DNA from: Desulfonatronospira sp.
GTDB taxonomy: Bacteria; Desulfobacterota; Desulfovibrionia; Desulfovibrionales; Desulfonatronovibrionaceae
Direction of reading: 5' to 3'
NCBI GenBank assembly: GCA_003554505.1
Contig: PWGS01000077.1
Location: forward strand, 1 to 18,879
DNA length: 18,879 nt
Below are positions 1 through 6,962 of the stretch, in pieces (within the stretch, counting starts at the first letter, position 1; each line of letters begins with the position of its first letter). A program made the position numbers and the translations under genes. The notes beneath the pieces are model-generated. The model was not told the DNA's origin. It saw only the letters and a list, made by a program, of their open reading frames with translations, and did no database searches.

Positions 1-52
1 CTTTCGGTTTTCTATCGACCCTCTCTGAGCTGTAGGCTCTCCGAGCCGGAAG

Positions 53-82
53 CCGATACCGATACCGACCCCGACACCGATG
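53..82. repeat. degenerate CCGAYA hexamer tandem repeat
   Basis: Five consecutive six-base units (CCGATA, CCGATA, CCGACC, CCGACA, CCGATG) lie in a non-coding stretch. On the minus strand they would read as alternating Gly and Ile/Val, but no start codon or ribosome binding site supports a gene. I see no gene in 1-342; besides this repeat the stretch holds only the terminator at 264-297 and a short recurring motif at 108-122. Confidence 0.5.
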
Positions 83-263
83 GCCAGAACAAGAGTACAC
101 ACAAAATGTGCTGAACAGTTACGAATAATCTTTTTTTCTTAAGTTTAAATATCTTCTGGAACAACCTTGCTAATGCAATCACAATCATTATTTTCAGGGT
201 GTTGTCAAGCTTCACCAGCAGGGTGCGGACGTGCAGTGAGCCCGTGTTTGCATGATTTGCAGC

Positions 264-297
264 AAAAAAAAGGCCCTCCAGCTGGCTGGAGGGCCTT
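264..297 (-). terminator. intrinsic terminator of the DUF4168 operon
   Basis: A perfect 12-bp stem (270-281 with 286-297) and a 4-nt loop are followed, on the minus strand, by a run of eight T residues (plus-strand A tract 264-271). It lies about 45 bases past the stop of the small repeat-protein gene. It marks the 3' end of the two-gene minus-strand operon starting near 1029. Confidence 0.92.
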
Positions 298-342
298 GAT
301 GTCGCTTTTGAAAAAAGTCAGTGGTATTTGTTCGTTTCTGTT

Positions 343-579
343 TTAGAATCCGGGTTCTTCTCCCGGGTCACCGTAAGGATCTTCTCCTTCAGGCTGCTGG
401 TAGCCTTCGGGTGCGGGTTGTTCGTAGCCCTCGGGAGCAGGCTGTTCGTAGCCTTCAGGCGGTGCCTGTTCTTCAAAACCTTCGGGTGCGTCCATCTGTT
501 CTTGCTCGGGCTCGCCCCCCATGGAAAAACCCAGTACCAGCACTGCAGCCAGTGTCAATAGAATACCTTTAAGCCACAT
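343..579 (-). CDS. small exported or membrane-anchored PEGYEQPA-repeat protein
   Basis: This 78-residue protein matches no family I recognise. Residues 1-20 are a hydrophobic segment after Met-Trp-Leu-Lys, consistent with a signal peptide or N-terminal anchor; there is no lipobox Cys and no clear Ala-X-Ala cleavage site. The rest is acidic and low in complexity, rich in Pro, Glu, Gly, Tyr and Gln. It contains three near-identical PEGYEQPA octapeptides, encoded by 24-base tandem units at 401-472. A GGAGG ribosome binding site (plus-strand CCTCC, about 590-594) precedes the ATG. The gene lies 24 bases after the DUF4168 gene, and the strong terminator follows, so the two should be co-transcribed from the sigma-54 promoter. 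The composition suggests a disordered cell-envelope protein (inference). The repeat and signal make a real gene likely; the function is unknown. Confidence 0.8.
   Translation of the reverse strand: MWLKGILLTLAAVLVLGFSMGGEPEQEQMDAPEGFEEQAPPEGYEQPAPEGYEQPAPEGYQQPEGEDPYGDPGEEPGF
401..472 (-). repeat. three 24-bp in-frame tandem repeats
   Basis: Units at 401-424, 425-448 and 449-472 each encode the octapeptide PEGYEQPA or a close variant within the small exported protein. The third unit is the most divergent. Because the period is a multiple of three, gain or loss of a unit would keep the frame. Confidence 0.85.
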
Positions 580-603
580 TTGCCGTTACCTCCAGGAAAT
601 TGA

Positions 604-1029
604 TTACTGCATTCCTTCAAGGCGTTCCAGGAGCTGGTTCCTGAGCTCTTCATCCACCTGGGCTGCTTCCATGACCTGGTTGTAGGTCTGTGCGTCCAGT
701 CCCTGGGCTTCAACTGCTTCTACCATTTCTTCTCCAGCCTGCTGCTGCAGCTCCTGTGCTCTTTCAGGATCTGAAACTTCACCCAGTTCCTGCTGAAATC
801 TTTCACGTACTTCTGTTACTGCCTGGTAGGCATCAGCAACCTGATCCAGCTCGGCATCGCTGACATCTACGTCAGGCGCCTGCTGCTGCTGCATCATTTC
901 CTGCTGATACTGCTGCTGTTGACCTTCCTGCTGGTATTCCTGCTGGGCCTGTACTTTCAGGCCGAAGCCGAGAATCAGCATTACTGTTGCTGCCAGACTG
1001 AGAACAATGGAACTTTTCGTGCTAAACAT
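604..1029 (-). CDS. secreted DUF4168 domain protein
   Basis: This 141-residue exported protein has an N-terminal signal peptide (about residues 1-28, ending in a Val-Gln-Ala cleavage motif). A Gln/Tyr-rich linker (about 29-50) follows, then an alpha-helical DUF4168 domain (about 52-139) with the family's pattern of SDAELDQVADAY, an ERAQELQQQA helix, and a GLDAQTYNQVMEAAQ-DEELR end. DUF4168 has no established biochemical role; members are small periplasmic or extracellular helical proteins. The ATG at 1029 follows GGAGGG at 7-nt spacing. A consensus sigma-54 promoter lies about 75-90 bases upstream, and the response regulator able to activate such promoters is the next gene upstream on the same strand. 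This suggests an envelope-stress effector comparable in position to ZraP beside ZraSR (inference). Confidence 0.88.
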   Translation of the reverse strand: MFSTKSSIVLSLAATVMLILGFGLKVQAQQEYQQEGQQQQYQQEMMQQQQAPDVDVSDAELDQVADAYQAVTEVRERFQQELGEVSDPERAQELQQQAGEEMVEAVEAQGLDAQTYNQVMEAAQVDEELRNQLLERLEGMQ

Positions 1030-1105
1030 TTAACCCTCCAAATAATAAATAAATTAGTTGTTGTGCCGCATTTCCTGTGCAGCAAAAAACACATAAGAAA
1101 TTACC

Positions 1106-1121
1106 AGCAATTGTTGTGCCA
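1106..1121 (-). promoter_or_regulatory. sigma-54 (RpoN) promoter of the DUF4168 operon
   Basis: Read on the minus strand the site is TGGCAC, five bases (AACAA), then TTGCT. This matches the sigma-54 consensus TGGCAC-N5-TTGCW, including the invariant GG (-24) and GC (-12) at correct spacing. Transcription would start near 1095, leaving a leader of about 65 bases before the ATG at 1029. Sigma-54 promoters need an enhancer-binding ATPase, and one is encoded immediately upstream. Confidence 0.85.
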
Positions 1122-1220
1122 GCTTTGCATTGAGCTTTTTGATCGGCTGCTGGCAATGCCGGAAAAGGCTTCTAAGAAAATTATAACCGGGTTTAGTGTG
1201 TCAGGCATGCAAGGAACTTG

Positions 1221-1237
1221 TGTGTCTTTATGGCACA
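1221..1237. promoter_or_regulatory. candidate enhancer-binding (UAS) site
   Basis: The imperfect 17-bp inverted repeat TGTGTC-N5-GGCACA lies about 130 bases upstream of the predicted sigma-54 start. That distance and the two-half-site, N5-spaced form are typical of NtrC-family upstream activating sequences. Only one convincing copy is visible, so assignment to the adjacent response regulator is inference. Confidence 0.4.
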
Positions 1238-1265
1238 TGGGACGGTTTTGGGGTGATATAAGGTG

Positions 1266-2669
1266 TTATCCATTCACCTCTTCTCCCAGCCTGCGGTAGA
1301 GGGTACGCCTGCCTATGCCCAGAATGGATGCCGCCCTGCGCTTGTTGCCCCCCACCTTGTCCAGCACGTGCTGAATATAACGATGTTCCACTTCGGAAAG
1401 GGAAGGCAGGCTCTGGTTCTGGAACAGGTGCTGAGAGACATGTGCGGCCTGGTCTTCCAGGGAAGAGGCCTGGTTTTCCCGGATGCGGGCCGGCAGGTGC
1501 CTGGGCAGTATTTCGCTGCCGTCGCAGAACGTCACTGCTCTTTCCACGGCATTCTGCAGTTCGCGCACATTGCCCGGGAAGTGATACTTTTCCAGGATGT
1601 TCAGGGCCTGTTGTGAAAAGCCCTGTATTTTTTTGCCCGTCTGGACGCAGAAGCGGCGCAGGAGTCTTTCCGCCAGGAGTTCCAGGTCGGCTTCCCGTTC
1701 TCTTAGAGGGGGGATTCTAAGGGTAAATGTCTCCAGACGGTAGAAAAGGTCTTCCCGGAAGTGGCCCTGGCGGACCTCCTCTTCAAGATCCCTGTGTGTG
1801 GCTGCCAGGATACGTACGTCCACCTGTTCCTCCTGGTTGCCCCCCACGGGGCGTACCTTGCCGTCCTGCAGCAGGCGCAGGAGTTTGGCCTGCATGAAAA
1901 GGGGCATTTCCGAAATCTCGTCCAGAAGCAGAGTGCCCCCGTGAGCCTCGGCAAAGAGTCCCTGCCTGGTTTTACTGGCCCCGGTGAATGCACCGGCCTT
2001 GTGCCCGAAGAACTCGCTTTCCAGGAGATGCTCGGGTATTCCGGCGCAGTTGACCGCCAGAAAGGGATTTTTTCCCCTTTTGCTTTCGCTGTGGATGGCC
2101 CTGGCCACAAGTTCCTTGCCTGTGCCCGACTCTCCCAGGATGAGCACCGGACCGTCGGCCTGGGCTACCCTGGTTATCTGGTCGAAAAGAAAGCGCATGC
2201 TCCGGCTCTGTCCGTACATATCATGAAAGCTGTCCGAGTTCAGCAGGCTTTTGATCTGCTTGACTTCCAGGCGCAGGGCACGGTTGCGAAGCACTCTCTC
2301 CACGGTGATCATGAAGTGGTCCAGATCCAGGGGTTTGGTCAGAAAGTCTTCGGCTCCGGCCTTGAGGGTCTCCACCGCCTTGGAAATGGTCCCGAAAGCG
2401 GTAATGATGAGAAAATCGGGCTGGTTTTCCGGAAACTCATTCCGGACCTTTTGCAGAAACTCAAGGCCGTCCATTCCGGGGAGTCTCAGGTCGCTTACCA
2501 CCAGATCCGGGTTCCAGGCGTTCATCATGGAAAGGGCTTCTTCCGCGCTGGAACACCAGTAGGCTTGAAGGCCGTTGTCCTGTACCTCTTCGGTTAGAAG
2601 CTGCCCCAGACCTTTGTCATCTTCAACCACTAGTACTTTGCTGTCCTTTATCTGAACCTGGTTCATCAT
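1266..2669 (-). CDS. sigma-54-dependent response regulator (NtrC/ZraR family)
   Basis: This 467-residue transcriptional activator has the full three-domain layout. The receiver domain (about 10-125) has acidic residues Asp17/Asp18, phospho-acceptor Asp60, Thr90 and Lys112. The AAA+ ATPase domain (about 150-380) has Walker A GESGTGKE at 179-186, the sigma-54-contacting GAFTGA loop at 226-231, and a Walker B ending in Asp250-Glu251. The C-terminal Fis-type helix-turn-helix is at about 434-463. Phosphorylation by the partner kinase should drive ATPase-dependent opening of sigma-54 promoters. The ATG shares one base with the kinase stop (TAATG), showing translational coupling. A consensus sigma-54 promoter lies 145 bases downstream, in front of the DUF4168 gene, the most obvious target (inference). 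The Zra/Atf/Hyd-like subfamily cannot be fixed from sequence alone. Confidence 0.95.
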   Translation of the reverse strand: MMNQVQIKDSKVLVVEDDKGLGQLLTEEVQDNGLQAYWCSSAEEALSMMNAWNPDLVVSDLRLPGMDGLEFLQKVRNEFPENQPDFLIITAFGTISKAVETLKAGAEDFLTKPLDLDHFMITVERVLRNRALRLEVKQIKSLLNSDSFHDMYGQSRSMRFLFDQITRVAQADGPVLILGESGTGKELVARAIHSESKRGKNPFLAVNCAGIPEHLLESEFFGHKAGAFTGASKTRQGLFAEAHGGTLLLDEISEMPLFMQAKLLRLLQDGKVRPVGGNQEEQVDVRILAATHRDLEEEVRQGHFREDLFYRLETFTLRIPPLREREADLELLAERLLRRFCVQTGKKIQGFSQQALNILEKYHFPGNVRELQNAVERAVTFCDGSEILPRHLPARIRENQASSLEDQAAHVSQHLFQNQSLPSLSEVEHRYIQHVLDKVGGNKRRAASILGIGRRTLYRRLGEEVNG

Positions 2670-4168
2670 TATTCCCTGGGTCCGCTGTCCCGGTTTTGTC
2701 CTTGCTGGGAAAGGGGCAGAACTATCCGGAATCTGGCTCCGCCCATGTCGCTTTTGTCCACTTCAACGTTTCCGCTGTGTTCTTCAGCAATGCCATGCAC
2801 CACTGCCAGCCCGAGGCCTGTGCCGATTCCTACGCTTTTTGTGGTGAAAAAAGGCTCAAACAGTTTGGATTCTATGTCCTGTGATATTCCAGGGCCGTTA
2901 TCATCCACCTGAAACCAGGCCCAGCCACCGGATTCTCCCCAGGTGAGCCGGACGCTGACCTTCGGACAGCACTGCAGGGCATTTTTCAGGAGGTTGACCA
3001 GGGCCTGTTCTATGCGGGTAGGCTCGACATTGATGCTTATCTCTTTGTCCGGCTCCTGCATGAGTAATTCACCACCTGTATTTCTGGCCTCTTCCACGGC
3101 CGAGGCATAAGCGGAGTGGGCCAGCTGCTTCATGGATACGTTTCTCTTCTGTTGTTCATTTCTACGGCTGAAGTCCAGCAGCTGCCTGATGATATTTTCC
3201 ATCCGGGCCACTTCATGGCGGATTTCCTGCATGGTGGAATCCAGCTCCGATGGGAGCTGCCTGTTTCTTTGAGCCCTCTGGGCCTTTCCGCTGACTACAC
3301 TCAGGGGAGTTCCCAGTTCATGAGCCACTCCGGCAGCCAGCTGCCCAAGGGCGGCCATCTTTTCCGCCTGCCTGAGCCTGGACTGCAGCTCTTCCTGGAC
3401 CTGCCTGCGCTCCCTGATTTCGCTTTCAGCTTTTTCTATGCTGTCCAGCATAAAATTAAAACGTTCTCCAATGGTGACTATCTCCCTGGGGCCCTGGGGC
3501 TTGAACCGGTGCCTCCTTTCTCCCCCGGCAACCCGGGACATGCTTTGGCTCAAGCGGGTGAAATATTTACCCAGGGCTTTGTGGTGGCCGTATAAAACCA
3601 GTGCGCTCATGAAAAAAACGGCCACTCCCAGGCCCATGACTCCCTTGGTCCTGATGGCGCTTATGTCCTCTTTGAAGTCGCTTTCACGCCGGGTGAGCTG
3701 CAGCAGTCCGCTTATACGCCCGCCGGAGTCTGTCAGGGGAACGAAATAGGAATACACCTCACGCCCTGCTACGTGACCGTATTCACCACGCCTTTCTCCT
3801 TCTGCGGCAAGTTCCGTGAGCTTGTCCTTCTGGGGGTCCGGGTCTGTTCTGCCGGCGGAAGCTATCTCCTGGCCGTCCTTGTCATAGACGTTTGCGCTGT
3901 AAACCCTGCCGATGGCAAAGGCCGACTCCAGGGCCTGGAGCATGCTGCCTTCCCGGTCGCGTTCCAACGCATGGCTAAGAGGCAACTGGATGGAGCGGGC
4001 CACCAGTTCCAGGTCGTTTTGCATTTGCTGTTCCACCTGTCTTTCCAGGGCGTTTAAGATCAGGTAGCCGGTAACGGCCAGAATGCATGCCAGGGGCAGA
4101 ACGACATAGACCACCAGGGCCAGGCGCAGGCTGAACAGCCTGGAAATGGGAGCTATTTTTTTAAGCAT
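2669..4168 (-). CDS. membrane sensor histidine kinase, partner of the sigma-54 regulator
   Basis: This 499-residue kinase has transmembrane helix 1 (about 15-40), an extracytoplasmic sensor region of roughly 130 residues, transmembrane helix 2 (about 176-194), a HAMP linker (about 196-248), and a coiled coil leading into the dimerisation domain. The phospho-acceptor is His283 in AGVAHELGTPLS, an NtrB/ZraS-like H box. The ATPase part shows the N box (LVNLLKNAL, Asn396), G1 (DDNGPGI near 423), F box (FEPFFTTK near 437) and G2 (GTGLGL near 450). The periplasmic domain has a short 'Val-Tyr-Asp-Lys-Asp-Gly' stretch reminiscent of single-Cache/PAS-like sensors; the ligand is unknown. Its stop overlaps the regulator start. 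A sigma-70-like promoter lies upstream (4210-4238), so the pair does not appear to depend on sigma-54 for its own expression. Confidence 0.95.
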   Translation of the reverse strand: MLKKIAPISRLFSLRLALVVYVVLPLACILAVTGYLILNALERQVEQQMQNDLELVARSIQLPLSHALERDREGSMLQALESAFAIGRVYSANVYDKDGQEIASAGRTDPDPQKDKLTELAAEGERRGEYGHVAGREVYSYFVPLTDSGGRISGLLQLTRRESDFKEDISAIRTKGVMGLGVAVFFMSALVLYGHHKALGKYFTRLSQSMSRVAGGERRHRFKPQGPREIVTIGERFNFMLDSIEKAESEIRERRQVQEELQSRLRQAEKMAALGQLAAGVAHELGTPLSVVSGKAQRAQRNRQLPSELDSTMQEIRHEVARMENIIRQLLDFSRRNEQQKRNVSMKQLAHSAYASAVEEARNTGGELLMQEPDKEISINVEPTRIEQALVNLLKNALQCCPKVSVRLTWGESGGWAWFQVDDNGPGISQDIESKLFEPFFTTKSVGIGTGLGLAVVHGIAEEHSGNVEVDKSDMGGARFRIVLPLSQQGQNRDSGPRE

Positions 4169-4209
4169 AATTTTTTAACCTTGCGCGACAATAATTGCAC
4201 ATGTGTCAT

Positions 4210-4238
4210 AATATACCATCTTTCATTAAATCAGGCAA
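4210..4238 (-). promoter_or_regulatory. sigma-70-type promoter of the kinase-regulator operon
   Basis: On the minus strand: TTGCCT (-35, plus 4233-4238), a 17-base spacer, then TATATT (-10, plus 4210-4215). The start would be near 4203, giving a leader of about 35 bases. Matches are 4/6 and 5/6 with ideal spacing. The rest of the 4169-4495 divergent spacer holds no gene. It does contain two opposed motif copies (4399-4415 and 4451-4463) resembling the large inverted repeat at 16934-17222. Confidence 0.55.
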
Positions 4239-4495
4239 CCAGAGCTAAGAACATAACACCCATTCATTATTTTTCAAGAAGTTCAAGCGTCAGGCATGGG
4301 CAGATAAGAGGCCTGAACCGGGGTCCGGGAAATGGATCAAGATGGTATTGACAACTGGGGACTTTGGTGGAAACTGTTCTATCAACGGCCTAAAAGCTGT
4401 GCAACTATTCAGCACGCCTTGAGTTCTTGTTCTGACAAAACCATTATCAAAGTGAACGGTTACAAAGCTGTAATAGCACAAGTGAGTACATATCG

Positions 4496-4882
4496 TTGGC
4501 ACCTCTAATCAGATACGCGGCCCTCCAGGTGCCCGGATTTCTCATCGCCCTTATTCTTCTCATGCATGCAAGGGACCAGGACTGGATCAGTGGAAGTACC
4601 GTGGTGCTGGTTCTGTCAATCCTGGTGCTCAAAGACGTGATACTCTACCCTTTTTTCAGAAGAGCCATGCAGCCCGGGCACACGGACATGGTGGCCAGAC
4701 TGCACGGGGAGCGGGCCAGGGTTGTCAATACCCTGGATCCCGAGGGTCAGGTCAAACTGAAAGGAGAGATCTGGAACGCAAAAAGCATCCACGGCGAGCC
4801 TGTAGAGGCAGGGTCCTGGGTCAGGGTGTCAGGCCACAGGGGGCTTAAGCTTCATGTTGAACGGTGTGATGAACATGATTAA
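4496..4882 (+). CDS. NfeD-like membrane protein
   Basis: This 128-residue protein has one or two N-terminal hydrophobic helices (about 10-23 and 32-52) and a small C-terminal beta domain (about 62-125) of the NfeD OB-fold type, with GERARVVNTLDPEGQVKLKG and the ending GSWVRVSGHRGLKLHVE. Family members sit in the membrane beside stomatin/prohibitin proteins or rhomboid-type proteases, with the OB fold facing the cytoplasm; the precise role is unsettled. No stomatin gene is adjacent here. The start is TTG, chosen because the RYAALQVPGF stretch before the first GTG looks like the family N terminus and no in-frame ATG or GTG lies upstream. The ribosome binding site is weak. The next gene begins 26 bases downstream, suggesting one transcript. 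Confidence 0.75.
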   Translation: MAPLIRYAALQVPGFLIALILLMHARDQDWISGSTVVLVLSILVLKDVILYPFFRRAMQPGHTDMVARLHGERARVVNTLDPEGQVKLKGEIWNAKSIHGEPVEAGSWVRVSGHRGLKLHVERCDEHD

Positions 4883-4908
4883 AAAAATAAGCCGGCAGGG
4901 GTAAGAAT

Positions 4909-5880
4909 GTGGCGGACTGGCTGAAAAAAAACTGGTTTATAGCCGGCCTTGTAGCGACAGTGCTTCTGGCCTGGCTGTTTCCTGAACCCGGAGCCAGGGG
5001 AGGGGTGCTTCAAAGCGAAGACACCACCAGGCTGGGAGTGATTCTGATTTTTCTGTTCCAGGGACTGACTCTGTCACCTGAGGCCGTCAAGACCGGACTG
5101 ATGCAGTGGAGGCTGCATATTTTTGTTCAGGTGTTCATCTTCCTGGTAATTCCCCTGGCAGCGCTTGTCTTGATATTTACCGCTTCCCCGGTTTTGTCCC
5201 GGGAACTGAGTACGGGCTTTTTTTTCCTTGCAGTCCTGCCCACCACCATAGCTACCTCGGTGGCTTATACTGCCATGACCAAAGGCAATGTGGCCGGAGC
5301 TGTTTTCAACTCCAGCCTGGCCAATGTGGCCGGGATATTTATTACTCCGCTATGGGTAAGTCTCTGGATGCAGGCAGGGGGAGTGAGTATGCCCCTGGGT
5401 GAATTGTTTCTGAATATTTCCAAGCTGTTGCTGGCTCCGTTTGTTGTAGGACAGATTTTAAGACCCGTGGTTTATAAGCAGGCTGATGCCCTTAAAAAAT
5501 ATTTTTCCATGACCAGCAGTCTCATCATTATTTTTATAGTTTATGCCGCCTTTTGCAATTCATGGGAAGACGGGATATGGGAGCAGCAGGGTCTTATGGC
5601 GGTACTCTCCGCCGGGGGAGGCTCGGCTTTTTTTCTGGCCCTGGTCCTGGGACTGGTTGCCATAGGGGTCAAGCTTTTTCGCTTTGAGCGTCAGAATGCC
5701 ATGGCCGCCCTTTTCTGCGCCCCTCAGAAAACCATGGCTGCTGGAGTGCCCATGGCCAATCTTATGTTTGAACACCATGCCGGCCTGGGGATGATTCTTC
5801 TGCCCCTTATGTTTTATCATCTCCTGCAGCTGCTGGTGGGCGGAGCCATGGTCAACAGGATAAACGCCGCTGGAAAGTAA
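4909..5880 (+). CDS. SBF-like (bile acid:sodium symporter family) transporter
   Basis: This 323-residue, very hydrophobic protein has about nine to ten membrane helices. It belongs to the SBF-like branch (YfeH / SLC10A7 type) of the bile acid/anion:sodium symporter superfamily. Visible family features are FLFQGLTLSPE in the second helix region, the LPTTIATSVAYTAMTKGN crossover motif with NSSLANVAGIFITPLW, and late APQKTMAAGVPMA. Family length is usually 310-340, so it is complete. The GTG start is preceded by a purine-rich AGGGGTAAG. The substrate is unknown; an organic or inorganic anion is only family-level inference. It is probably co-transcribed with the NfeD-like gene 26 bases upstream. 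The GC-rich palindrome at 5914-5972 follows the stop and may end or stabilise the transcript. Confidence 0.85.
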   Translation: MADWLKKNWFIAGLVATVLLAWLFPEPGARGGVLQSEDTTRLGVILIFLFQGLTLSPEAVKTGLMQWRLHIFVQVFIFLVIPLAALVLIFTASPVLSRELSTGFFFLAVLPTTIATSVAYTAMTKGNVAGAVFNSSLANVAGIFITPLWVSLWMQAGGVSMPLGELFLNISKLLLAPFVVGQILRPVVYKQADALKKYFSMTSSLIIIFIVYAAFCNSWEDGIWEQQGLMAVLSAGGGSAFFLALVLGLVAIGVKLFRFERQNAMAALFCAPQKTMAAGVPMANLMFEHHAGLGMILLPLMFYHLLQLLVGGAMVNRINAAGK

Positions 5881-5913
5881 GACGTCAGAGATCAGTAAAA
5901 ACAAAGAGTTAGG

Positions 5914-5972
5914 TCACGCGAACCACGCTAACCACGCGAGACGCGTGGCGAAGCGCGTGGCAGGACGCGTGA
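5914..5972. repeat. GC-rich imperfect palindrome of CACGCG/CGCGTG units
   Basis: Three CACGC(G/T) units on the left (5915, 5924, 5933) face three CGCGTG units on the right (5942, 5954, 5966). The two innermost units form CCACGCG-AGA-CGCGTGG, and the outer ends pair as TCACGCG with CGCGTGA. The left period is 9 and the right period 12, so the folded form has internal loops. It is non-coding. It may be a REP-like element, a transcript-stabilising hairpin, or a protein-binding array; no T tract follows, so it is not a standard terminator. Confidence 0.8.
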
Positions 5973-6040
5973 TTGATTCCTGAGTTATTCATTCCCCTAC
6001 TTTTTGCATGCGCATCAAGTAAAAAATTGAGGTGATGAAA

Positions 6041-6640
6041 ATGAGATATGCACGCAGTTCCTGCATGTATTCAGCTGTCTTTTTTTTCTTGCTGCTGGTC
6101 TGGGTCCAGTATGCCTGGTGCTCAGACCTGGAAGAGGCCCATGAAGCCTACAGAAGCGGAAACTGGGATAAGGCTGCAGAGCTTTACAGGCCCCTGGCTG
6201 AACAGGGTTGTGACCAGGCTCAGAATAACCTGGGAGAGCTTTACTCCAGGGGATCAGGTGTAAAAAAAGATTATGACCGGGCCATGGAGCTTTTCCACCT
6301 GGCTGCAGAGCAGGGAAATGCTTATGCCCAGACCAACCTGGGCCTGCATTACTCCCAGGGCCTGGGTGTCAGGCAGAATTTTCCCCGGGCTCACAAGTGG
6401 TTTGAAAAGGCAGCCAGGCAGGACAACTTTATGGCCCAGAACGCCCTGGGGCTTTTTTACCTGCACGGCAGAAACATGGAAAAGGATTACGTTTTGGCCT
6501 ACAAGTGGTTTTATCTTTCAGCACAAAAAGGTTTTGACCAGGCCCAGGAAAACAAGCGCTGGACTGCTTCCAGGCTTTCACAGGAAGACCTGGACAGGGC
6601 CCGGAAGCTGGCCCGGGAGTTTGAACCCGGGGATAATTGA
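6041..6640 (+). CDS. secreted Sel1-repeat (TPR-like) protein
   Basis: This 199-residue protein has a signal peptide (about 1-30; Arg/Met-rich start, hydrophobic core, cut near Ala-Trp-Cys-Ser). About four Sel1-like repeats of roughly 36 residues follow, each with the Ala-X-X-X-Gly and Gly-hydrophobic-Tyr pattern (QAQNNLGELYSRGSGV, YAQTNLGLHYSQGLGV, MAQNALGLFYLHGRNM). Sel1 repeats form a helical solenoid used for protein-protein contacts; the partner is unknown. A Cys at the end of the hydrophobic core lacks a clear lipobox. GAGGTGA at 6029-6035 is best spaced (8 nt from the GAGG core) for the ATG at 6041. Upstream GTG (6032) and ATG (6035) overlap the ribosome binding site and are less likely. 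It appears to be a single-gene unit. Confidence 0.88.
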   Translation: MRYARSSCMYSAVFFFLLLVWVQYAWCSDLEEAHEAYRSGNWDKAAELYRPLAEQGCDQAQNNLGELYSRGSGVKKDYDRAMELFHLAAEQGNAYAQTNLGLHYSQGLGVRQNFPRAHKWFEKAARQDNFMAQNALGLFYLHGRNMEKDYVLAYKWFYLSAQKGFDQAQENKRWTASRLSQEDLDRARKLAREFEPGDN

Positions 6641-6735
6641 TTTGCACAAGTCTGCTGCAGCAGGTTGGTTGGTATATGCGGGGCAGGTCTGCCGGCAGGG
6701 AAGACATTACCATCAAGATTTTTTTTTCAGCTTGA

Positions 6736-6757
6736 CAAGTAAGAGAGTTTTTACTTG
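6736..6757. repeat. short inverted repeat CAAGTAA/TTACTTG
   Basis: CAAGTAA (6736-6742) and TTACTTG (6751-6757) are separated by eight bases; the flanking CTTGAC is also present as a direct repeat (6731-6736 and 6754-6759). The site lies at the left edge of the decayed-gene stretch, just after a T-rich run. It could be an operator or a scar. Confidence 0.45.
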
Positions 6758-6767
6758 ACTGGCCTAC

Positions 6768-6899
6768 ATGCAGAAACTTCTCTACGAGACCGGCTTTGGG
6801 TCAGTGACCACCTACGGGGATTTTCAGGAGACCTTCAGAAGTGAAGAACCTGATTTTTATATCCATGTAGCGGATAAAGGCATACCTGACCAGAGTTGA
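6768..6899 (+). pseudogene. C-terminal remnant, probable SAM-dependent methyltransferase
   Basis: An open frame of 43 codons starts with MQKLLYETGFGSVTTYGDF and ends FYIHVADKGIPDQS. This matches the usual last ~40 residues of class I methyltransferases: a helix ending in Gly-Phe, then 'hydrophobic-Tyr-Gly-Asp-Phe', then a final beta strand ending near Lys. An in-frame stop (TGA, 6756-6758) lies just upstream, and there is no SAM-binding Gly-rich motif or ribosome binding site. I read it as the tail of a deleted gene. The assignment rests on a short pattern and could be wrong. Confidence 0.5.
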
Positions 6900-6929
6900 C
6901 AGCCTTGAGCTGGCGTTAGTCTGCTTAAA

Positions 6930-6962
6930 AAAGTGCCTGCAAAAGTTTTTTGCAGGCACTTT
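6930..6962. repeat. 15-bp perfect stem hairpin between two gene remnants
   Basis: Arms 6930-6944 and 6948-6962 pair perfectly with a three-base loop. The T run sits inside the stem rather than after it, so terminator activity is uncertain. The hairpin stands exactly at the broken 5' edge of the PIN-domain remnant, as expected of a recombination or excision point, or of a terminator placed after the methyltransferase remnant. Confidence 0.6.

Noticed and set aside
12..215. 67-codon minus-strand open frame
   Set aside because: No ribosome binding site, low-complexity C terminus produced by the CCGAYA hexamer repeat, and no family resemblance.
401..472. Three 24-bp repeats as a mini CRISPR
   Set aside because: Units are contiguous without spacers and in frame within a coding sequence.
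1056..1067. Second sigma-54-like site (minus strand GGCAC-AACAA-CTAAT)
   Set aside because: It shares ten bases with the real promoter but lacks the essential -12 GC and would start transcription close to the ATG.
1231..1246. Plus-strand TGGCAC as a sigma-54 -24 element
   Set aside because: No TTGC at the required spacing, and no plus-strand gene follows; it is better read as half of the UAS-like repeat.
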